From: Dryococelus australis
Lineage: Eukaryota; Arthropoda; Insecta; Phasmatodea; Phasmatidae
Direction of reading: 5' to 3'
DNA: 64,000 nt
Assembly (NCBI GenBank): GCA_029891345.1
Contig: CM057009.1
Location: forward strand, 210,856,709-210,920,708
In this document: piece after piece, positions 31,430 through 40,870 of the stretch
How positions within the stretch are numbered: position 1 is the first letter of the stretch
Layout: every line of letters starts with the position of its first letter
Notes under the pieces: model-generated
Databases searched by the model: none
The model's input: only the letters and a program-made list of their open reading frames with translations
Told to the model about the DNA's origin: nothing
Made by a program: the position numbers and the translations under genes

Positions 31430-34400
31430 TATCCATATGGCAAAGTATCTATTTTATTTTCTAGTATAATTCTCTTGTTATCACAAGGACTCAGAGCTAT
31501 TTTATTAACCTCTGCTGTATATATTTTGTGTTTTTCTCACTCCTTATCAAATTCATTGTTCTATATTGAATTTTCTCATCAAACAAACAATTCTTATAAT
31601 CTTCAAATGTAATTCTCTTATTAATAAAAACACATTTTTTCACACCTTTAGATTTTTTGTTTTCTTTATCGTCAACACTATATGAATACATTTTTGTTCA
31701 TAAATCAACAAATTTGTTCATTATTTTCCCATTACATTCGTCTTTCATTTTTCCAAAAACTTTTTTTATTTATTTGTGGCATGTTATAGATATCGTCTTT
31801 TGGATAATCACTTGTATCAAATTTTTTTATCATCAACTTCATGACTTCATAGAAATCTTTTGTTTTTATGTTATAAATGTATGAATCTGTATGTGGATAG
31901 CATAGTTAAATTTTATCATCATATTTTGGCTTCACCACTTTACGATGGAAATCATACATCAATTCTTTCTAAATATCCAAAATTAACATGCCCACATATA
32001 TTGGCTTATTAAATTTTACATTAGTTTTCTCAATGTGAATATCTGCAATATTCTCATTAAATATAGTACTCTTTTGAAATTTGGTTTTGCTACCAATTTT
32101 TCACATTTTTCAGCATCTGATACTAATTTTTTATCTACTCTGTTTCTTATATTTTCCATAGTTTTGCCAAACACAGAATTATTCATGAGCTTACAGAAAT
32201 TTTTTTTAAAATCATTTTTAGCATTAGTTATCATTGTTGTGTTTAAATTAAATATATATACCTTTTTAACCAATCAGACTGATCAAACATTATTATATAT
32301 TTTTGTATGTTTTAATCCATTATTTAGACACTGTTTCAAGTTGCGATAGTGAATTACATACTTTTGTTTGTTATCTAAAGTTGTTAATAATTAAGATTGA
32401 TTTGTTTTTGGAACTACCTTATTTTCAGGACAAAAAGGTAGATCTTTATGCAAATTATGTAGTTCTTGTGGATATTCTAAATCAACCTCTAATATATAAC
32501 CATCTTGTGAATCACCTTACAAATTTAATATTTTTTCACTCCAATAATCTAAATCATATAATGCATAGTACACCAACTCAAAATCACCACATGGTAAATG
32601 CTGCGACATTGCATAACCATATAAATTATTCACATTGAGATAAGCTAAATAATTTGATTTTTAATTTGGATTAAAATCCTCTAAATATTTGTTATTAGCT
32701 TTAACATATCGCTTACAACATTGCGAAATACCACCTCGAATTCCTTTTTCAATCATTAAAATCATATCATAGTTGCGTAATAAATCTAGTGGTTGTTTAG
32801 TAATTTTTAACATTGCATTCCATGATAAACCTGGTGCTGTAAAATACCATGCAGGATCTAAATCATCAGAATTTATTCATGTGTTTCAAATTTTTTTGAA
32901 TATATCTGCTAACAATAATACATTACTTTTTAAATACAAATCATCGATTTCAGCAAGATTTTTAATATTAAATTGGTTCCATATATTTCTTGCTTATTTG
33001 TATTCATCTTCATATAAACTATTTTTGTTTAATTTATTGTAAAATTCACTCTTTGGTGGAAGTTCAGTTTCTTCAAATTTCTTCCAACTATCTATATAAT
33101 CTTATGGGTAAACAGCATTTTTTCTAACTAAATCAACTTGAACTTCTGGAAAATGTTTTTGTGTGTTTTTCATGTGATATTTACTTAAATTAGATGATAA
33201 TTTATCTAAACTACTGGCCATAAATTTAAACGTGTCTATAAACCTCATTTTTAAATTTTCTGCATTTTTCCCAAAAGTTATACACTTTTCTACATTATTT
33301 GTTACTAAATCTATATTTATATCATCATATCCCAACTCTTTAATAAATAAATGTGCATCATATCCAGCTATGTTATGGAAATAAATTGGTACCAAATTTG
33401 GTCATTTTAATTTTAGATTACAATTATTACATAACGGATTAATAAATTTTCCACTTATGTGATCATGATGAAGTACTTTTTTATTTCCTATGTATAATTT
33501 TTCTTCTTTTGTTAATGGGTGCGTGCATTGGCTCAATTTGTGAATAAATTTCACCAACTTCCTCTACTTCTCTTTGTTTTTGTTTGTATAAATATTTTAT
33601 GAGCATCTGGGCCACGATATACAACTGGTGGCTTATACTCACCATAAGCAGATACAATATAATAGAAAAAACCAGATGCTTCATGCAACTGATATTTCAT
33701 TGTATATGATTCGTCATTCGATTTTAAATAAATGTTATTTATTTTATCATTAGTAAGTTTATATTTTTCTTTGAGTATTTCTTTGTACAGACCATTATTG
33801 ATATCATCTTCTATTAAAACTGGATATTTTTTAATAAGGTTAAATTTCTAAATTTCTTCTAGATTTGGTTTAGTTGTTGATATTTTATTTAAAATTGACT
33901 CAAAATTTGCATATATTATGAATGGGACTTTCGTGGTGCGTTTTATATTTTAAAATTTTATTTGTTCTCCTTTTGAAGGCAATTGAATTTTTACTGCTTC
34001 ATTTTTCAAGCAATCTTCAGTATGTTTATTTAATTTTTCTTGAGAAATAAAAGAATTGAAGAGACATATCGCATATATAAGTTTTATGTTGTTTATTATT
34101 TTTTTTGTGCTGAAACTAACCTTGATAAATCTTTTATCCAACAGTAATGCGAGTTTATATCACTTTTGAAATAAAGTAAATTTATGTGCTTATATTTTTT
34201 ACTTTTTGTAAGTTTTAGTGGATATACCATGGATTCATCTTTAATAGAGAATACATTTATAGATATGTCAATTTGATTTTCTATTTTTGGTATATCATCA
34301 ATTTTAATTGGATATTCAATTTTATCTAATGCTTTCTCAATGTTATGACCTACATTTTTATATTTAGGTACTCTTTGTGGGTCATTTTCTGCAGGAAACA

Positions 34401-34790
34401 GTGCATATTTTACAGTTCCAAGAAAGCATCTTTGATCATTGTTTCTAACATTTATGCATGGTTTTTTATTCTTAATCGCTTCTGGTAGTTCAATATATGA
34501 TGATTGATGTATTATACTTATTTATTGCTAATTTTATTCCAATTACTCTATATAAATTCCATTCAGAACCTCTTCTTTGAAATTCAGATAATTATGTGAG
34601 TAATTCCTATTTTGTAAATTTTTATTATTTCTCCTTCGTTTAATATTGTATGATTATAAGACTGAAATGTAAATAATTCTACTTGATTATTTTCCTGCGT
34701 GCAACAATTGGTATATAATTTAATGCTGGTTTTCACCCCTCTAATGTTCCTAAGATAATCACGTATCGTCTCAAACATTATTTTTTACTG
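31430..34790 (-). pseudogene. Polinton family B DNA polymerase, main part
   Basis: The minus-strand frames run from about 34790 to 31430 in the order of protein-primed polymerases. They are: an N-terminal region with an N-D-Q-R-C-F-L block (about 34420-34450); a C/H-rich D-H-I-S-G-x-F region with C-N-N-C-N near 33420-33480; exonuclease motif H-N-I-A-G-Y-D-A-H-L-F near 33340-33375; motif A near 32620-32645, where asparagine (32634-32636) stands for the catalytic aspartate; motif B with L-M-N-N-S-V-F-G-K-T near 32155-32190; and motif C with P-H-T-D-S, where histidine (31891-31893) replaces the first aspartate of DTDS. A C-terminal K-R-I-I-L-E block ends near 31440. Two catalytic losses and many frameshifts show it is dead. 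Its 5' part lies beyond the CR1 insertion. Confidence 0.8.
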
Positions 34791-35247
34791 AAGTTAAAAA
34801 TTTATTATTAGGCTGTACTAAATTAAAGGAATGAGGGAATATGCCCGCCACAGACGGACTACAGGTTGTGTTGTTCCGTATTTAAGGTTGTTTTGGCTTG
34901 TGATTAGTTCTAGCAATAGGTTTAAATATAGGTGGAGTAGTAGTTTGAGGTATAATTAGAGTTTTAAGATTTAAGATTAGTGTTTTATGTGGTAATTAGT
35001 TATAAGGAGGGAGTAGTGTCCGATTGCGTGCACGAGGCCGAGGCCTTTGTTATTGTACGAGTGTAAAGTGTATACGGTGTAAGTTAGGCTAGTTAAGAAC
35101 GTGTGTGTATACGTAGATATTTGGTGTATGTTATAAGGGAGAGTAGTTTTAGTTTTAAGTTAGTTAAACCTTTTTTTTTTAAGAGAAAGGGTAAAAGAAA
35201 AGAAAGAAAAAAAAGGGAAGAAAGGGGAAAAAAAAAGGGAAAAAAAA

Positions 35248-36781
35248 ATGGTAGGGAGGTGTAAGTGTAAGGGCTGTGGAAAGGTGTGGAGAAGGTTAGA
35301 TAGCGGTGTGCAGTGCGACCAGTGTGGCAGCTGGTACCATGTTGGCTGTATAGGGATCAGGGAGGAGGAACTGGAATCACTACAGGAACATCAGTGGAAG
35401 TGTGAGGAATGTGCTGAGGGAAAGGGTTTAGTGGTAGTGGTAGGGAACAAATTGAGGGTAGAGAAGGAAACGCAAATAAGTGGAGAAGATGGAAACTGGA
35501 TTTGGGATATGCTGAGGGGAAGCTTTGTAGAGGGTGTGCCAGTGCCAATGGAAGGGGCTAAGGAGGAGAGGTGGAAAGGGGAGATGGTAGATTTGATGAG
35601 CAGGAAAGAGAGGGAAATGATGCATAGGAGTGAGAGGATGGAGGAAAAGGTCAGGAATGAGATGGGTAAGAGTAGAGTAGAAATGAGGGTGGATAAGTTA
35701 GAGGAGGAGTTGGAAGATGTAAAGGGGGTGCTAAGGAAAATGAAAGCCAGTCCACAGGAGGAAAAGCTAAGTAGAGAAGAAGAGTTAGGCAGAATGCAAG
35801 TAGGGCTGCAGAAGGAACTGCAGGAGGAAAGGCAGAGGAGGAGGGAGGCAGAGATAGAGGTGGTAAGATTAAGGAGGAGGATAGATGAGTTGGAGGCAGT
35901 AGAAAGGGATAAGACAGTAGGAGACATAAGACAGCAAATAAGGTTAGAGGAGCAAGAAATAGTAGCAAAGGATAAGGTGATAGTAGTAGGCAGGAAGCAA
36001 TCAGGAATAGAGGAATGGGAATCAGAAAGCAGAGAACAGGCATTGGTAGAAGGTAGGAAACAGTATGCTGAGGCTTGCAAGTGTGTGATTAGCAAAGACC
36101 AGCAAGCAGGACAAAGTAGACAGTTCAGGGCCATAGGGGAAAGAGGAGGGCTGGCCAAAAGGAGGGAAACAAGGGTGCTGCAGGAGGCCGGAAACAAGGA
36201 AAGGCAGGTGGTTGAAAGAGCCACAAAGCAGGAAAAGGTTGTAGGAAGGGAGCCAGAGGTAGTTTTTCTAGGCAGCTCTATTGTAAAGGGGGTGGAGCTG
36301 AGGAATATCAGGAAATAAATGACATATAAAGCAACTTTTGGGGGGGGGGGGGGCAAATACCAGGGATTTGGAGGAAAGGGGTAGTGGGATGAAAGGTAGC
36401 AGGGTGGCAAAAGTCGTTCTCATTCATGTAGGGGGAAATGACCTGGCTCATAGGGAGGTGGGGCAGAAGGTAGAGAGGGACCTCAGGGGATTGCTGAGGA
36501 AAGTGAGGGAGAAGTTTCCTGGAGCTAGGGCAGTAGTCAGTGGCATGCTGGTTAGGAAAGGAGTATCCTATAGGAAGGCAGTGGCTGCGAGTGAGGTATA
36601 TGAGAGGGTGTGTAGGGATTTGGGGGCTACATTTATAGATAGTAGGAAATGGGTAGGCTGGGTAGGGAGGGACCAGGTTCACCTGACCGAACAGGGAAAG
36701 AGGATTCTAGGTGACCTGCTAGGTAGAGAAGTAGCTGGCTGCATGGAGAGGGTCAGGGCAGAGCAGCAGTTGTTGAAATAG
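35248..36781 (+). pseudogene. CR1-like ORF1: PHD finger, coiled coil, esterase
   Basis: From ATG 35248 an N-terminal PHD finger (residues about 5-56) shows the C4HC3 pattern, including C-D-Q-C-G-S-W-Y-H and a final C-E-E-C. A long glutamate/arginine-rich coiled coil follows (residues about 110-240), then basic linker. The SGNH esterase starts near 36270 with L-G-S-S-I (family: G-D-S), breaks at TAA 36316-36318 and at a run of 13 G (about 36341-36353), and continues at 36338-36781. That part has H-V-G-G-N-D-L near 36423-36443 and the D-x-V-H-L catalytic pair near 36672-36686. PHD and esterase ORF1 proteins are known in CR1-group elements and are proposed to bind RNA, DNA or membranes. The G run probably slipped. 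Confidence 0.75.
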
Positions 36782-36850
36782 CAATCAGTTAGAAGCAAGG
36801 AAACGGAAGGGGAGAGAAATGGAGAGGATAGCATTGATCAGGCTGCAGGG

Positions 36851-39685
36851 GTGGAGATAGGAGGTAAGCAATGTAGGATGGTAAAGCAGAGTACTAGTAT
36901 AAAGATAATGGTGGTGAACTGTAGGAGTGTGTACAACACGCTGGAGGGTTTCTGGGGAAAGGTTGAAGGATATGGGGCGGATATAGTGGTAGCTGTGGAG
37001 ACTTGGTTGACTGAGGAAGTACTGGACATAGAGTATAGGCAGGATGAGTTCACCATCTTCAGAAGAGACAGGGATGGGAGAGGAGGAGAAATAATGGTGT
37101 GTAAGGAAAGGGCTAAAAGGGGCGGTAGAATGGGTTAGTGAGGATAAGGTAATAGAAATTAAATTGAGTGGTAGTAGTAATAGGAGTATTACTTTGCTGG
37201 CAGCGTATAGACCACCAGGACAGGGATGGCAGGCAATTGAGATGATCAAGAAGAGGGTCGATAGACTAAAGGACAGGCAGTGGGTTGTTGTAGCAGGGGA
37301 TTTGAATATGCCAGGGGTGAAATGGGTAGAGGGTGTAGAAGGAATGGGTAGCATAATGCTGAGAATGGCAGCACAGTTAGTGAACAGAGGATTAGTCCAG
37401 ATAGTAGAAACACCTACAAGATAGAATGACGAGGGTGTTGGGTCAGTGCTGGATGTGGTGTTGGTCAGACCAAGGAATGCTGTAGTCGGTGCAATAGTAT
37501 TGGATGGTATAAGCAACCATCATATTCCGGTTGTAGAAATTGGGATTGGCAGGATGAGAGAAGTGCAAATGACAGAAAGGTTGGTGTGGCAGTATGGGAG
37601 AGGAGACAAGAAGGGGGCAGAAATCTTCCTGAGAGACAGGTTTAAAAAATGGTCTATGGAGGAGGGTGTAGAGGGGTTGTGGAGGGAGTTTAGAAGATTA
37701 ATGGAGGTCATGTTGGAGAAATTTGTGCCACTGAAACGGTTACGGGCTGGGGGAGATCCCCCATATTATGGACAGGAGATTTTGAAAATGAAGAAGTGCA
37801 GAAAATTACATGCCAAGTGGAGAAATGAAGGGATGATAAGATCTAAAGAATGAATGAAACAAATGGGTAGGGAGCTTGAAAGGATGATCAAACAGGCAAA
37901 GAATGTATTTCTGAGGAACATGGTGGAAGAAGGCAAATGCAAGGAATGGAGGAAATTGTTTAGGTATGTTAGGCGGTTAAGGGAAGGAGAGGAAGGGATC
38001 CCTCTGCTAACAGGAAGGGATGGTAGGCATGCGACAAATGACCAAGAAAAATCGGAGATGCTGCAAGGACAGCAATTGTCAGTGTTTGAGGCAAACGAGG
38101 GTTGGAATAGGGGGACAAACAGGATTCGGGGGGTGTATAGTGAGTTTAAGATGAGGGAGTGGGAGATAGAAATGGTAATTAGGGGTTTGGAGAGCAGTAA
38201 GGCAAGGGGGACCAGATGGGATAGGAAACGCAGCACTAAAGTTTGGTGGCAAGGAGTTGGCGAAATATTTAGAAGTGCTGTTTAAAAAGTCCTTAGGAGA
38301 GGGTAAGTTACCACAAGATTGGAAGGATGCTATGGTGGTACCTATACACAAGCAGGGAGAGGATAGGAGGAGGCCTGGCAGCTACAGGCCGGTGAGTCTC
38401 ACATCAAGTACAGGAAAAGTAATGGAGAGGCTGGTGGTGCAGTATGTGGTGAGGGTAATGAACAATAGGAATTCGTTGGAGGAGTCCCAGCATTGTTTCA
38501 GGAGGGGTTACTCATGTGAGACTCAGCTGGCTGGGTTATTAGAGGATCTGGTGCAGGTAATAGGTGAGGGGAAGCAGGTGGATGCCTGCTTCATAGATTT
38601 TGAGAAGGCATTCGATAAGGTGCCCCATGGAACATTGATGAGGAAAGTGGAGGCGCTGATACCTGACAGGAGGGTAGTGGAATGGATAGGGGACTTTCTC
38701 AGGGGACGAAGGCAGAGGGTGAAAGTGGGGGAGGCAATATCGGAGGAAGAGGTGGTTACGTCAGGGGTACCACAGGGAAGTGTGCTGGGTCCTTTGTTAT
38801 TTACCATAATGGTAAATGACATGGGTTTGGGGATTAGAGGAAAAATCAGATTGTTTGCAGATGATTATGTTGTATATGCTGAGGTGGGAGAGGGGGGCGG
38901 AAATTTGCAGGCGGACATTGATAAGATATGGTTGTGGACCAGAAAAAATAAAATGAAGATAAATGTAGGAAAAACTAAGGTAGTGAGGTTCACAAGGAAG
39001 AAGATGATAAGCAGGGACATGTACAGATGAGAGGGACAAGAGATATAAGAAGCAGCAGAATATAAGTATCTAGGGATTGTACTGCAGGGAGACCTCAGGT
39101 GGAAAAAACAGGTAGAGAGGGTGATAAGCAAAGGGAAGAAGGGCTCTGGGTATGCTGGGAAGGGTGCTGAATGGAGTCAGCTGTGAGGTGAAGGAGAAGG
39201 CGTATGGAACAATGGTACAGCCAATGTTAGAATATGCTGCAGCAGTATGAGACCCGTATGTGGAGGTGGAGGTGCGAGCACTGGAAAAGGTGCAGAGAAA
39301 GGCAGCAAGATGGGTGAAGGGTAGGTGGAGAAGGCAAGGGCAGGATGATGAGGAAGAAGGGAACTATAGGCCATCTGTGATGATGAAAGAAATGGGGTGG
39401 AGCTCATTGAAGGACAGGAGGAAAGTTGAACGGTTAGTCAGAATGTTCAGGGTGGAGAATGAAGGAGGATGGGTAGGGCTACACTGCAAGCTAAGTAAGG
39501 GGGTGTTTAGGGGAAGAGGAAACAACAGTGAGAAGCTTCAGAGGGTGTGGAGGAGAACGGAGCGGGGTAGGCAGTCCATGCTTGTGAGGTCTGTGAGGGA
39601 GTGGAATGTGTTGAGGGAGGAATTGGTATCTGTGAGAGGGGTTGGTAAATTCAGGAAGGGAGTGGAAAAGGAGTTGGTTGGGTGA
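36851..39685 (+). pseudogene. CR1-like ORF2: APE endonuclease and reverse transcriptase
   Basis: The endonuclease starts near 36905 (V-N-C-R-S), has E-T-W-L near 36997-37008, G-D-L-N at about 37299-37310 and the S-N-H-H block near 37510-37520. Breaks are near 37110-37140 and at TAG 37422-37424. A linker leads to the RT (clean 38257-39030): P-V-S-L near 38390, F-I-D-F-E-K-A-F-D-K-V near 38591-38623, G-V-P-Q-G-S-V-L-G-P near 38765-38795, and the catalytic F-A-D-D near 38857-38868. After a TGA at 39028-39030 the thumb and basic C-terminus continue in shifted frames to 39685, ending K-E-L-V-G. Known role: target nicking and target-primed cDNA synthesis. Catalytic residues are intact, but stops prevent a full protein. 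Confidence 0.85.
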
Positions 39686-39731
39686 AGGAGAGTTGAGAGA
39701 GCTCGCCACTGGCCGGTAGCCTAATTGCGAG

Positions 39732-39757
39732 TGTATGTATGTATGTATCTATGTAAT
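39732..39757 (+). repeat. TATG-type 3' tail of the LINE
   Basis: Four to five tatg/tatc units directly after the LINE 3' part. Short microsatellite-like 3' ends are typical of CR1-group elements. Confidence 0.6.
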
Positions 39758-39769
39758 TTGAGGTTATGT

Positions 39770-40269
39770 GTATGCTTGCATAATATTGTATCGAATTTTC
39801 AATGTTATATGTTGATATCCTATTTTTAAAAGCTGCATTAACTCTGCAATTTTCATTGGTTCTTCTATAACAAACACATTAGTAGAATAGGGGAAGATTT
39901 GTTTTTATCTTGTTTATATCATTCATTGATATTGGCATCGGCTAAAGGTAATTTTGTTAAATTATTCTTTGTTCTCCATTCTGTTACTCACTTACTTTTA
40001 TCTCTAGGTTGCATGAAAACATTAGTAGAAAATGGGAAAATTTCTTTCAATTGTTTTTTAGCTTTTCTATATTTTATAGTGTCATTTGAAAAGGGTAAAT
40101 TTGTAAAGTTTCTTTTTCTTTGATGATTTATAATAAGTGGTATAATAGCTGCAATTAAATCAGCTTTCCGTAGCTTGTGCAAATATTTTAGTTCAAATTT
40201 TCTACCTATATTTCTTAACTCTCTCACTGTCTTTTCGCTCAACATATGATTTATCTTTGAAGACTCCAT
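39770..40269 (-). pseudogene. Polinton polymerase, N-terminal SAP-like part
   Basis: The minus-strand ATG at 40269 opens a 93-codon frame with a SAP/Rho-N-like helix pair (T-V-R-E-L-R-x-I-G-R-K-F-E-L-K-Y-L-H-K-L-R-K-A-D-L-I), a known N-terminal module upstream of the polymerase in many Polintons. After a stop near 39988 the same strand continues with a helical linker to about 39770, where the CR1 element starts. It therefore looks like the 5' part of the polymerase gene 31430-34790. The SAP-like domain probably binds DNA. Same AT-rich codon use as that gene. Confidence 0.55.
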
Positions 40270-40380
40270 ATTTGTTTATTTAAAGAGAAAATATTCTAAT
40301 TACAAAATAAAACATACAAGAAAAATATATAGTGGAATAGCATCGTAAAGATGTTTAAATTACTGGGAATTAATATTTAA

Positions 40381-40870
40381 CTACTTGTTGAGACTATAAT
40401 TCTTAAGATATTCACTAAAACAATTTTTACACATACTTGTATGTTGATCCTTACACAATTTATTATAAGAAAATAATTTTATACATTTATTCTCATTACA
40501 AACTATACATGTTTTTATTGGATAATTCTCCTTTTGAATTTCATTTAGAATATCTATTGATGTGCTGTGTGATCTAGTTTTTTTTATGCTTTTCGAGATA
40601 TCCATTGCAAACATATTTTCCACATTCGCATAGAATTTTCTCATTTTTTAGCGACTTCTATCATATTCACTAAAGCATATTTTGCATTTTGTTGTATGTT
40701 TGTCTATAGTAGCTTTGTGGGGATAAAATGAATCAATAGATTTATTCTCATTACATACTACACATGTCTTTCTGTAAGAATCATGTTGAATTTCATTTTT
40801 ATTGTACGATTTAATATTTTTATGCTTTTTGAGAGATTGTTTAGAAACATATTTTTCACGTTCGTCTTCT
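40381..40870 (-). CDS. Tandem zinc-finger-like module, two copies
   Basis: Minus strand. Each copy has a basic K-x-S-K-S-I-K-K lead, a Ser/Asn-rich linker, then K-T-C-(V/I)-V-C-N-E-N-K, a spacer, and H-T-(T/S)-x-C-K-x-C-F-S-E-Y. This is a C-x2-C...H-x3-C-x2-C finger. Copy 2 is 40381-40644 (87 codons, ending in a proper TAG), copy 1 is about 40665-40870. A stop and a frame change separate the copies. The DNA copies are clearly similar, so this is an internal duplication. It lies upstream of the SAP-like part in the same direction and is probably a nucleic-acid-binding extension of the polymerase or a separate small gene. Confidence 0.45.

Larger units (their letters stand above)
34830..39760 (+). 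mobile_element. CR1-like non-LTR retrotransposon
   Basis: A plus-strand element of about 4.9 kb with strikingly purine-rich coding DNA, unlike its AT-rich flanks. It has a leader (about 34830-35247), ORF1 with PHD finger, coiled coil and SGNH esterase, ORF2 with APE-type endonuclease and RT, and a short 3' part ending in TATG repeats. The domain set and microsatellite-like 3' end fit the CR1 group. It lies between the two parts of a Polinton polymerase gene. I found no clear target duplication, which is common in CR1. ORF2 has several stops and frameshifts but long clean stretches, so it is younger than the Polinton. Confidence 0.8.
18880..40870. mobile_element. Polinton/Maverick element, decayed and nested
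   Basis: A long, very AT-rich block with the Polinton core gene set: capsid proteins, A32-type ATPase, adenain-like protease, retroviral-type integrase with chromodomain, and protein-primed DNA polymerase. Extra genes are PLA2-like, fibre-like and BRO-N. Genes lie on both strands in blocks. Two foreign insertions (20430-22387 and about 34830-39760) account for about 6.9 kb, leaving roughly 15 kb, the usual Polinton size. I did not find the terminal inverted repeats: the left end is estimated from the AT-rich repeat zone, and the right end abuts a second Polinton polymerase remnant. Almost every gene has stops or frameshifts. Confidence 0.8.

Noticed and set aside
35391..36410. Long minus-strand open frame (339 codons) and others opposite the LINE
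   Set aside because: It is the complement of the purine-rich ORF1: Ser/Pro/Leu-rich, no domain, and overlaps a clear PHD/esterase gene on the other strand.
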